Below, in pieces: positions 39,130 to 50,400 of a stretch of DNA of 64,000 nucleotides. The notes under the pieces are model-generated. The model was not told the DNA's origin. It made no database searches and saw only the letters and a program-made list of their open reading frames with translations. The DNA is from Diphasiastrum complanatum. Its lineage: Eukaryota; Streptophyta; Lycopodiopsida; Lycopodiales; Lycopodiaceae. Within the stretch, counting starts at the first letter, position 1, and every line of letters begins with the position of its first letter. Location: the NCBI GenBank assembly GCA_029204225.1, contig CM055114.1, positions 13,700,144 to 13,764,143 on the forward strand, written 5' to 3'. The position numbers and the translations under genes were made by a program.

Positions 39130-41014
39130 TACCTATTGATGCACCCATCTCTATCTCCCCACGCCCCTCTGAGTTCACCTTCTTCACCGCTGACATGGTA
39201 CTTGCGGCCATCAAGAAAATGAAATCCCATAAAGCAAGAGACATTGAAGAACCCAAGTCTGAACTCCTAATCCATGCTCTGGACCTCCTTGCTAACACAC
39301 TAGCCACTCTCCTCAATTCCGCCGTTGTCTCTGGCTTCCCCTCATCCTGGTGCACCAATATCATCCACGCTATCCATAAAAATGGTGATCCTATGATTCC
39401 TGGTAACTACCGCACTATCATGACCGGACATGTCCTCACTAAACTTTATGGTAAGTTTAGAGGCGGAATCCAGGAGATTACATGCATTGGGACAGGCAGG
39501 TTTCCGAGCTCATTACTCTACCACTGACCATATTTTCACACTTCGAGCTTTGATTGAGGAAGCTAAGTACAAGAAAGAAAGGGTTGTTGTTTTGTGGACT
39601 TCAGGAAAGCCTTTGATTCTGTACCACGCTCCCTGCTCATTCAGAGACTTCGGGACCTTGATTTCTCCACAGATTTTGTTATGGCAGTGATGGCTCTCTA
39701 TGAGAAGGTCTTGGGATGTTTCCGACATGGGGGTGGTATCTCTGACCACATATGGAGCACCATTGGAGTGAAACAGGGATGCTCTCTTTCACCGGTTCTT
39801 TTTGGATTGTACATTGATGAGTTAGAGCGAGCCATCTCAAAGTGTGGAAGAGCTGGATGTAGACTTGGCACCATCTTGATTGCTATCCTCTTGTATGTTG
39901 ATGATGTGGTACTAGTATCCCCGACCAGAGAGGGATTACAGAGGTAGTTGGATTGTTTACAGGGATTCTGTACCAGATGGGGATTGGGGGTGAACACTGC
40001 GAAGACCAAGGTTATGGTCTTCAACACTTCCCAAGGAGATTGTTTCCTCGTACACCTATCTAGGGATACTCTTTTCTGGTCCTACTTTCAGCATGCGACA
40101 GGCAGCCACCACTCGACTTGGGAAGGGGCATTCCTCCCTTGTTCAGCTTGAGCGGTTTTGCTTCAAGAAGTCCATCCGAGATGCTCGCAATAAGTGCAGA
40201 CTCTTTGACACTATTGTCACCCCCACGACCTTGTATGCAGTAGAGACATGGTGTACCGGTCTTCCCTCATCACAATGGGCCAGCATTTCACCATTACAAA
40301 CCACCATGCTAGCTCGTATGATTTGGGCGAAGCCCTCGGTTCCACACGAGATCCTTCTTGTAGAGTTTGCCGTTCCACCCATTCAGATAGCTATAGCTTT
40401 TCAGCTCACCGCATATATTCAGAGTGTTCAGGATCTACCAGATACAGACACGAGATATACGCAGGCATCACTTGCCTCCTCACACTCCCTTCATGAGCAA
40501 GGTTACCGACTGTCGTGGTTCTCACAGGCATCCCATTTCCTCCTTGATTCATTTGGCATCTCCATTACAGAGCTCCCTTCAGGTACTCATCAGTATATCA
40601 GACGCTTTTTATATCGGACATATCTCGACCGTACTTGGAGGCGACAACTTGGGGTCAAACCCGCCTATTACTGGACTCATTTCATTGAGCTTGACATAGC
40701 AGGGTTCCCAGTTTTGCCACACTATTTGGACTCAGGTTTAATCACACGGCCTCAGATTTACACTGGGACAGCTCCACGTATCGTCACATCAGTTGGCCAT
40801 TGAGACTGGAAGATTCCAGGGTGCCCCGAGAGAAAGAGCGGATGAGGTGGAGTCAGAAGAGCACTTTATCTTTAGGTGCCCAGTATATTACGAGATCAGA
40901 GGGAGATACCACTGTCTGTTCCGTGACATGCCTGTCACCCTACGATCCCTCCTAGCCTATGAAGACTCTCGTTGCGCCGCACTCATGATACAAGAGATTT
41001 TTATTCTGAGATAG
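39130..41014 (+). pseudogene. LINE I reverse transcriptase and C-terminal tail (broken)
   Basis: Includes SSWCTNIIHAIHKNGDP, NYRTIMTGHVLTKLYG, GFRAHYSTTDHIFTLRA with a frameshift, IGVKQGCSLSPVLFGLY, LLYVDDVVLVSPTREG (YVDD in place of YADD), SGPTFSMRQAATTRLG, HQLAIETGRF and EEHFIFRCPVYYEIRGRYHC. The first cysteine pair (ERICQLC in other copies) is lost in a small deletion at about 40,835. Stops and frame changes occur at about 39,470, 39,590, 39,947 and 40,790. Confidence 0.8.
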
Positions 41015-41507
41015 GACCTGTGTCAGATAGCCCAGCGGAGTCATGTTTCTCAACCTCAGATCACTTCTTTCTTCTCCAGGAGGAGGAGCCGAGACCTAGC
41101 ATTTGATGTTGATGAGGTTGATGACGACTTACATGCCCACCGGGATCAGAGACAGTGTCCCACTCATACTCATATTGCTGCACGAGCTACACGACCGATC
41201 ATGAGGAGACCTCATCCTCTTAGACGACGTCAGCGACCACCAGTGGTTCCTCATGCTGCAGCCCGTATTACATCCTTTTATAGCATCGCGTGACAGGATT
41301 GGATGATAGTGTCATACCATATTCATGACATTTAGCAGTATATATGCTCCCACATGCTTCATATATCATCGCATCTTTTTCAATTTCCATTTTAGTTCAT
41401 AGCAGTTAGATTTGTTATTTATGTTATAGTTTTGGAGACGTTTCATACACTCCTACGGTTGATATCCTACGCACATACCGCACAATAAAAAGCATACTTA
41501 AAATAAA

Positions 41508-41889
41508 ATGAAGGAAAAAGGCTTATTAACCTTCTCTCCAGTTCCTCTATTTTGGTGTGCCTTTATCGCTCGCTCTGCACCCCACTCATTGACTAATCTC
41601 CAAATCTGGACTGATTATGCCACCACTTTATATACGCTACCTACTGACACCCCCATTGTGATCTCTCCTCGTCCCTCTGAGTTTTTGTTCCTCATTACTG
41701 ACATGGTTCTTGTAGCCATTGAGAAGTTAAGAACCCATCGAGCCCGTGACATTAAAGACCTAGAATCTGAAGTCCTCCTTCATGCTCCCCGACACACTTG
41801 CACCTGTGTTATCCACTCTCCTTAACCAAGCAGTTATTCATGGTTTTTGTTCTTCTTGGTGCACTAATATGATCCACCCCATCCATAAA
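41508..41889 (+). mobile_element. LINE copy J, short RT N-terminal fragment
   Basis: Reads TDYATTLYTLPTDTPIVISP, a MVLVAIEKLRTHRARDIKDL block and, in a shifted frame, SSWCTNMIHPIHK. It breaks off inside the IHPIHKSGDP block, exactly where a gypsy gag fragment starts. Confidence 0.75.
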
Positions 41890-42095
41890 AGTGTTTCAGA
41901 AGTTAAGGTACCTCTCTTTCAGTTCTGAAAATGACCACTCCTCAAGGACCTGATCAACCCCCGGAGAGAGGCATCGACGAGCTTGAAACAGAAGCCTTGG
42001 CTTACAGTAAAGGGAAAGAACCCATGGAAATGGAAGAACAGGAACAATTCGCCGAAGAACTCGAAACTGGTTACCAAGGAGTCAAGATGGCAAGA
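41890..42095 (+). pseudogene. Gypsy gag start fragment fused into LINE sequence
   Basis: TTCAGAAGTTAAGGTA through the start codon at 41,931 and about 48 codons match the intact element at 28,518-28,690 with scattered substitutions (for example [19 protein letters not shown] versus QERGFDELE). Both the leader and the N-terminal gag codons are included, with no LTR. It is a diverged relative captured as a short piece. Confidence 0.85.
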
Positions 42096-42177
42096 GAATG
42101 TGTCTCCGCAAGAATAATCAACTGCTCTCCAAAAGAAGATGTGTCTCCGCAAGAATAATCAACTGCTCTCCAAAAGA
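42096..42177 (+). repeat. Tandem duplication of about 41 bp
   Basis: The segment GATGTGTCTCCGCAAGAATA... ending CTCTCCAAAAGA occurs twice in succession, directly after the gag fragment and before the minus-strand LINE K. Confidence 0.85.
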
Positions 42178-42199
42178 TGTAACTATTGTGTGTGCATCC

Positions 42200-43490
42200 T
42201 GTGATACCCGATCTAGTCCCATATCCAGAGGGTGAAGCCGGAGAAAATCAGTATCTGCATGAAATTCTGTTTGTCTGGAGCTAGTGCGAGAGTTGAAATC
42301 TCCTGCTAATAAAATGTAGCCTTGCTAAGAAAAGATAGCAATATCATCTGAAAGTGCCTGAAATGGGTCCCACGCCGAAGTATGTAGCCATATATAGCGA
42401 GCGTATGGATCTTGCTTAACCATCTTAACTGCGGTGTCTCTGTATAAACAAGCTACTTCGCCAGATCCACGACAAGTTTTTCCCCTCACAAATGGGCGAA
42501 AAACAAAATGCCAAGAGTAATCCTGTATATGTGGAAGAGGATGATATAAAGACTCATGGGTTTCAGCCAACAACAAAATGTCACATTTGCTAATAAAATC
42601 AGCAAAATCTCTTGCCGATGATGATGATAAAAAACCATTGCAATTCCAGAAGCCAAGTCTCAAAGTGGTAGGAAATCTCGGGCAGCTCCTAAACCCGAGA
42701 GCTCCAATTGTGAGAGGAGGTCGAAATATCTCGGTTTGCCGTCGATAAAAATGAATCTTTGCCCTTTTTCTTTTGCTTCGTAATCTTTTTTCTTGCCAAC
42801 CATTGGGAAGCGCTGGAGCCCTCTGACGTCGTGTATGTGTAGTGTGTCTCTGCACAGGAGGTCTGGTGATCCTGGCAATAGAGTGGTGTTGAGAAGTGCA
42901 CTGTCTCTGATCCCTGTGAACATGTAAACGACCATCAGCCTCATCATCATCGTAACCATCATCATCATCATACACTATATCTCGCGATTTCTGTATAGAT
43001 CTCGCCTCAATATGAACATCTCTCGTACATAAGAGCAACACACCGAGGGTCCTCATAGGCTATGAGAGAGCGTAGAGTGGTAGGCATGACTTGAAATAAG
43101 CAGTGATATCTCCCTCTGATCTCATAGTATATAGTTTATCTAAAGAAAAAATGCTCCTCAGACTCCACCTCATCTAGAGAGCATAATTGGCAAATCCGCT
43201 CCTCTCTGGGAATGTTGTGGAACCTCCCAGTCTTGATAGCTAGCTGGTGAGAAGACACCCTGAGCTGTCCCAGTGTGAATCTGAGGTAGTGTGACAGTCA
43301 TGAGTCCAAGTAGTGTGGCAGGACTGGAATCCCTGCTTTATCTAGCTGCAAAAAGTGGGTCCGATAGAAAGCAGGCTTAACTTGTTGGTCCATTAGCTTA
43401 GGATGGCATGCAATGTCTATGGTTGCTGGGGTTGCAAAGAAGGATCTACAACCAAAATGTGAATTAGATCTTGCCACTTGGCCCAAAAAA
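42200..43490 (-). mobile_element. LINE pieces K1 and K2 joined head to tail without (CT)n
   Basis: On the minus strand, 43,490-42,820 carries an ORF2 tail (ATIDIACHPKL ... KPAFYRTHFLQLDKAGIPVL, HQLAIKTGRF region, YYEIRGRYHC, then a DDDDGYDDDEADG acidic stretch). At about 42,815 it changes to the end of ORF1 (KKKDYEAKEKGQRFIFIDGK) followed by the endonuclease start (LRLGFWNCNGFLSSSSARDF, LLLAETHESLYH, GSGEVACLYRD, YARYIWLHTS). The 3' part of one LINE is thus followed by the middle of another in the same orientation, as in the (CT)n-linked arrays but with the linker and ends missing. Confidence 0.75.
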
Positions 43491-44145
43491 GTGCTCGAAT
43501 ACCAAGTTTTAGGCTAAACAACACAGAACACAAAATAGACAATGATGCTGCAAAATATAATAGTCTTCATAAGAAAGCTGATGATATAAGCTTATTTGAG
43601 GCTGTGTAACTAAATACTAAACTAAGTTATACAAATTAGTCTCATAACTACTCTCCAAGAAATAGTCCAGTGAGGAGACCATACACATGATTATAGCTGG
43701 GTAGGAGGTCGAGCTAGTTAACGTTACAATCCTGATAAGACGATAAGACTCAACAAACTTATTCAAATGTCAAGTCACTACCAATAAGACTAAGTGACCT
43801 TATCCTACTACTAACAGGGTGTCAGAGGCCTAATCACATGGTCTATTGACAAAGAATAGTAGATGAAGTGTCTAAGATGTAGGGGCCATAACTGGCTGAA
43901 ACATCTATTCTAGTGTCAATGTGGCACAAAAATTTATCTACCATGTGCACAATTCAAGAACTGGATGAGTCAACAAAATGTTTCATGCATGTCAAAATCT
44001 ATCTGCCTACAAAGCAAGAATGCTTGGGATAGCAACAACTTTAGTCAATGACCTATTGAAAAGCTAAAATAACACATCTATCCAGCAATTATGGAGACAA
44101 GATCTCAGAAAACAGGAATTTGGGGTTGACTTTGTGCTTTGGGTG
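43491..44145. other. Non-coding 3' flank of the PGK-like gene
   Basis: AT-rich with no recognised frame. The first few hundred bases below 44,146 would hold the 3' UTR of the gene. No polyadenylation signal was assigned with confidence. Confidence 0.4.
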
Positions 44146-44478
44146 CTAATATGTTGAAGCATTACAACTTTCAAAGAAAATATTGATTCGGACATTTTTA
44201 TGAGTTTCTGTAATACATTGTAGGCATACATCATCGAGGGCATCAACTCCTGGAAGACTGTTTCCTTTGAGAAGCTCCCAGAGAGCAGCACAACTGTGAG
44301 AAACATGACCAATCAAACTGGTAACATCTGCCCTCCTCACAGCTAAAGATTGTTCCATGCCTGCAACAATAACATAAGCACTGCTACCAATATGGCCAAG
44401 CATATTTGCCAGTATAACTGCACCCTCTGAGATTCCACTTCTGTTGCAGAAACCAAAGGCACCAATCCAGAGAACCAT
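44146..44478 (-). CDS. PGK-like exon 7, C-terminus and stop
   Basis: 333 nt including the TAG stop, with acceptor CCTATGATAG. It encodes MVLWIGAFGFCNRSGI, AYVIVAGMEQSLAVRRA, LIGHVSHSCAALWELLKGN, SLPGVDALDD and a 27-residue tail longer than that of ordinary PGK. Both glycine-rich nucleotide loops are lost. Confidence 0.87.
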   Translation of the reverse strand: MVLWIGAFGFCNRSGISEGAVILANMLGHIGSSAYVIVAGMEQSLAVRRADVTSLIGHVSHSCAALWELLKGNSLPGVDALDDVCLQCITETHKNVRINIFFESCNASTY

Positions 44479-47400
44479 CTATCATAGGACAAGAAATAAA
44501 GGTTATATAAGAACTTCATATACTCTTCAGCATTACCTTCCTACGAGTAGAAGCCATCAAGTGAGGATACAAATGATTACTTCACGAATAATAAATACTT
44601 GCAACCCTATGCAAAAATACTAACTTTGCAAGAGTTAATAGCAGCTGTCACTCTTGCCAGTGATGCAGGGCCGAACTCAATAGCTCTCCATCCTGCAATA
44701 AGGTCATAAGTCCAATACACAGGAATTCAAATGATTGCTAGCTCTTCAAGTAGTCTATTTACAATCAACTGACCACACTTTTCTTTTGATTAGAGCAAGT
44801 TGAGGACAGTGTTCCAACCACAATTTCATTGCAAGATACTTAAATCAGAAATACCAAATGACCTAAGAACTTCCCTTGAGTGCCAGAGAAGGATGACTAC
44901 CTGGTATGCATACATGGTTTTGTTGTACCAAAAGTTCTAGGGTGATTCATTCTACACTTGTTTACTTAATATCAAGCTGTGTGGTCTGATGTGGCCCACT
45001 GGAGTTTTCTGAAAAATGTTAATATCCTAGTATTCAGTGCACACCCTTGATCTTGCAAATCAACAATTAGGCTTAGGGGGAAACACCTCATGAAGTAGAG
45101 ATACCTTACTAGCTTTGACAATGTCAGTATGAATAACGAACCAGTAACCATGACAATGGGTGGCCATTGTTGAAGAGTAATGCCTACTTTACCCCTTTGG
45201 CTAAGCACTAATTAAGTTGTAAGTTGTACTTAACTCATGGGGCATGTTATTAATTAAATAGATGAGACCCCCCTTTTGTAAGTTGAGTAAATTAGTGCAA
45301 GTGGCCCACTTGGCCAAGTAGCTCACTCCAATGGTTGACACCTAGACTTTCCATGCATGTAATTGAGGTGTTTGCCTCACAAGGGATTTGGAGGACCCAC
45401 GCCCTCTCTCTCTCTCTCTCTAGCAATTCACTTCCTCTTGTTTGTAACTTTTGGTGTTGTGAGGTGCTTATGCAATTCTCCTTGTATGTGATGTTTTCCA
45501 TAGCTAAGGTTCTCAAGCTTTCATAGTTGATCTAGTATTGAAGTTAAGATACTCCATAGCTAGGTCTTGCAAATCATCATGGTATCAGAGCAGGTTGTCT
45601 AGCCTGTGAGTCTGTGAGTGAGAAAAACTTCAGTGTTCAGATTCTCGAGAAAATTCTCATCTTCTATAAGCACCTCAATCTTAAAAGAGAGAGCTTTTGA
45701 TCTACAGGAGTCAGATCAGGTTGAGTCTTGCACTGTTGGAGAGCTATTGGCAAGGAGAGTGGAATGATCCAAAAACTTTCTAATTCTGGTTGAGTTTTGG
45801 GGAGTCTTTCTAGAGGAGCTTACACAAAAGTAGGGTGCACTTTTTATAGGGGTTATTGGTTACTGAAACAGTGGGGCCTAGTGCTTGTGCTAGAAAGGCC
45901 ATACCAAGTGGCAAAGTCAAAAGCAGGAGCTGAAGGGTTGCCTTGAAGTGGCTACATACCCTAGTTTGGGGTCAAACCCTAGTTGCAAGAAGTTGTTTCT
46001 TTTTTTATCTTTTTCAGGTTGAGCTTCTGTTTGAGCACAGATTATAGCATGGCTAGTCTTGGGGAGAGTTTGCTGGGTGAACCTAGCAAACTTGATGGCA
46101 CAAATTACAGAGTGTGGAAGTTCAAGATGGCTGGCAGGTAGAGAGCCTGTACCAACATCTGAACCTAAATTGAAGGACTACATAAACTGGAGATAGAAAG
46201 CTCAAAGGATGATCAATCTTTCTGTCAAAGAAAACATTATTCCTCACATTTGCAATGCAAAGGATGCAGTGGAGGCTTGGACTATTCTGAAGTCTATGTT
46301 TGAGACAGTGGATTCAGCCAAGCTTGTGTATTTGCAAAATAGGTTACATACTCTCAAGATGGAAGCAGGTGCAACAATTGGTGATCACATCACAAAGGTC
46401 AAGGACCTTATGGACCAGCTTGCTTCAGTTGGAGAGACAGTAAGTGACAGGAGTATTGTCCCCATAGTCTTGAATAGCTTGTCATTCAACTATCAAGACT
46501 ATGTGATGTCCCTTTCTACTAGGGAGAAACTCCCAACCTTTGGGGAGTTATGTGGTCTTCTTTTAGAGGAGGAGATGAGAAGGAAGAATCTTTCTGAAAG
46601 GGAAGATAATCCAAAACATGCATTTGCTTCTAAGAAGAAGCAGAACTTTCAAAAGAAAGGCAAAGGCAAAGGGAAGAACTCAAAGCAAAGCTTGGAGTAG
46701 CAGGTGTCCAAGTTACAGGCTGGAGAGGAGTCAAGCACCAATTCCTCATCTACACCCAAGAGGAAGGGTAACTGCAACTATTGTGGCAAGTATGGGCATT
46801 TTGCTTTTGAATGCCGAAAGAGGCAAAGTGATCAAAAGAAGGGAAAGAACCAACATGGCCACTTTGTTGACAAACTTGCAGGAGAAGAGCATTCTGGTGG
46901 CCTTGATCTATTCACTGCAGCCCTATCATCTGAATCCACGTTTGGTGGATGGTACATTGATTCTAGAGCCTCAAAGCACATGACACCTCATAGACATTGG
47001 TTCAACACCTATGAGGAGACAGGAGATGGTCAGCAGGTATGCCTTGGAGATAACTCTACACATGAGGTGAGTATCTTAAAACTCGTTGTACCTTAATTGG
47101 AGTGAATATGAGCTCAAGAATTCAAATACAAACAAAAAATCATTTTTTTTTGAATTTTTTTTTTGGGCAATAGGAGTATCAGATGAAAGCTCTAATTAAG
47201 AGCATTATTACTATGTAGTTTGCCGAATGTTTCGGGTACAGGATGGTCCAGTTCAGGTGCAATAATCCATGTTGGGTTTTGTCAAGGATAACAATTCAAA
47301 ACCGTTACGATCACAGATGGTTCCAGTGGGATAGAGATAGAGAACTGTAGAGCAATTGTATCTCGCTTTTGCTTCAAGGGGCGATGCCCCCTGATCCCCC

Positions 47401-50400
47401 CGCCAGGAGAGGTGGCTGTCGCCGGCACCCCCCCGACGACAGTAGCAAGGGGGGCTGTGCTCCACCTGTACACCCCCGTAGATAAAAATGGGTCCTATGC
47501 CCCCAACTGTATGCACATTGCACTCACATCTCCAGTGAAATGATTACAAAAGTGATCATCATCCATAGAGTTGATAGCCCAAACTGTAGCATTTGTCATT
47601 AACAATTACTGAGAACCAAAGCAAATAACAACCAAACAGCTACTGACTTCTATTTGTTTGCGCCCTATCTACTACACTTATGGGAGGCAAAACGTAGGTT
47701 TGCTCCCCTAAAAAAATTTCAGCCAGCAGCTATTTTTCCAAAAAAATAATAAATTTCTTTTTTAATAAATTTTTTCACAATTCGCTGTCAGAATCACGGT
47801 TCGCAAACCGCGATCCCAGCGAATCACGATTCGCTGCAACTATGTTCTAAACTGTAACGAAACTGCAATACCGCCTCAATAATCATAGTAGTGCATAGAG
47901 TGAGAGAAAATACAATGTGCATCATCAAGTACAAATATTTTCTTCAATACTAACTATGAAAAAGAAAACCAAAACAAGTACCTTACAAAGAATTAAGCTT
48001 ACCCCTTGGTATAGAAGAAGCTGAAAAGACACACTTTTTCTGGTAGATATCAGAATCTTCAACACACCACAGATCAGTAGGAAGAACCAAATCTACATTG
48101 TGAGCTTTAGCCACGTCCAACATATTGAAAGCTGCCTCCTTTAAATCTTTACAAAGGTGTAGTGAAGCTTCATCTCGAGAGAATATGGATAGCAAGGTTA
48201 AAGCCATAGCTCCAGTTATTATAACTTTGTCACATTTATGCACAAGAGCCTGAAGCACATCCATTTTCTCAGCCAGCTTTCCACCCCCAATCTGTACAAT
48301 GACAAAGTCATGTAACATTTATGATGTGCTAGCAGTAAGCCGCAAAAATTAAGTTCTAGATAGAAAGGAAAGCAAAACCAAATAAAGCGAAATTGCTGAA
48401 CTAAGCTCCGAAAGCAAATTCTAAAATAAGTACACAAAATCTTTCAGCTTTGACTTAGAAAATCCAGATTTAGCAAGAATGTTTTGTACTTTCTATGATA
48501 TTGGAAGTTATGGTGCAATATATCTTCTTAAGCCACAAGAACCTTCCTTGCTAAGTGTAGATAACTACTAGCCAATATGCACTAGCATTTGCTGCAAAGT
48601 TCAATTTCGAGATCAGCTATCTGCTTCTTGACAGCTTGATCTAATCTGCTTCCCTTCGCATAAAATTTGTCAGTCTGACTATAAAAGATCATGTAACTTT
48701 GCAACAACTTTAGGAACGATAAAAAACTAGTTGTCTACTATCACAGCAAAAATCAACGCTAAAGCTTGAAGGTTGAAGAATGAGAGCATTATATCATGAA
48801 AAAGGGACTAAACATAAATCAAGAAGAATCGACACCTAAACTACAAGCAATTATGGACTACTGGGTCCAAGACTGCATGGATTGAAGGGCCTATATTCAT
48901 TTGTTGGTCACAAGCCCTTTCTATTCATGCATAGGCTTGAAGAATTCTTATATGCATTTATAAACAGGACTGGCCAAGGGCCCAACTATTACTATTTCAT
49001 ACTGGAGTGGGGATCCTGCTGGAAGGGAGCAAACCCTCCACAACGGCACACAATTTTTCCTCATGTGACCCTTTAATGAATAAGCTTAGGCTAAGTGTCT
49101 AGAAGCCTCAATTTTAGGGTTCCAATCAGGTATAAGTAGTGACTAGAGACATTCATTTCTCAGCCTCTGATTTGGTAATTCTTGGGCTCTTCTTGGGAGA
49201 ACTCTTGCCTTTGCTATTGCTTGTAGGGCTTCAGCCATTGATTCTATGTGATGTCATTTGCCAATCTTCATGGGTGATTGTTAGATTGCTTCATGTATTG
49301 TCAATTTATGCTTCATTGATGCTAAAATTTGTGATTCGATTTATAACTCAAGCTAACATAAATAGATTGTATGAGATGTGGAAACAGATAAAGCACATAG
49401 CTGAAGAAGCCAGATTTTAGGACTCTACTTGGATCTAACCTAGTGTAAAACTGTGCAAGCAACATTCCTCCAAGTAAAGGCCCAATCTTGGACTAGCATG
49501 ACCTTATATGGATCAGTTACCAAAAGACCAATCGAAAGTCAACAATAATAATGACTTGCAATCATCTGGCCCAATCTTTGTCAAGTGTGTCGCAAGCTTC
49601 GACTTGGTGATGCCATCTAGTAGCTTGGTGAGGCTATCTTGTAACTTGTTTGGGATGCAGATTGAGGATCGCTGTCATGGACCTAGTAGTCAGCACCATA
49701 ATTAGTGGGAACATGACAAAAGCTACCTACCCAACAAGCAGTTGGGCTAATTGACCACTGGGCCATGTCAAGGCAGAGATGATCAATGTCAGTTGCTACA
49801 CCATGCCGAGTGGGTCTGAGGCAAGAGAACCGGTCAGCCTTGATCGACCTAGTGATAGTGATGTGATCACTCAACGACCAAAAGGGCCGGATGGTCGTTT
49901 AAGGTGAGGAGGAGCTTCATTCTCATCATTAGCCAGGCAATCTAGATTAGATTAGATTAGTTGTTGTGATGTCCACATAGGCCAATGCGAATGACACAAA
50001 ATCTGGTAATAACTTCAAAATGAAACTATATAAAGAACCATGTCTAGATAGAAAATTCTAGCAGATTTTTATGTCTATCATGAGCTTCAATGACAAAGCT
50101 CCAAGCATATTAAGATCATCTTGATTAAAGAAACTATTTGTATAGAGCGAGGACACTTTGAAAAGTCTTTTCAAAGTGCTTGTAGGCAGCCACAATCAAA
50201 AAGATGATGATGCTTTTTCTTCATAGAGAAATCTTCTTCATTATGTCTCTGTAAATCCAATAAACCTGGGATTGAACCAATCCTCATAGTATTGCATTTT
50301 CCTCTTCAAATGCACTTTCCACATGCATTCTATGAGCTTTTTCTACACAAAAGATTTCAGATTAGGAGCTTGTTTGGGCCATTCATTGTGCTAAATTTTC

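Larger units (their letters stand above)
37939..41490 (+). mobile_element. LINE copy I, full 5' end, endonuclease deleted
   Basis: Begins after (CT)n with a 235-base leader and an ORF1 start at 38,174 (MAPPRA, as in copy G). At about 39,110 ORF1 (SATISEEKSRDQKAHD) jumps directly into the RT linker (YHTY ... DAPISISPRPSEF), so the ORF1 end and the entire endonuclease, roughly 1.5-2 kb, are deleted. RT, tail and about 450 bases of 3' UTR follow. The 3' end near 41,490 carries AATAAAAAGC but no hairpin and no (CT)n, so the terminus is probably lost or altered. Confidence 0.85.

Noticed and set aside
41440-41490. Terminal hairpin in LINE I
   Set aside because: The expected stem is not present. 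The 3' end is probably altered or truncated, so it was not counted as support for the conserved hairpin.
47226-47520. Gene in the GC-rich block of intron 5
   Set aside because: The minus-strand frame of 87 codons has no motif, and the block looks like a transposon piece of unknown type.
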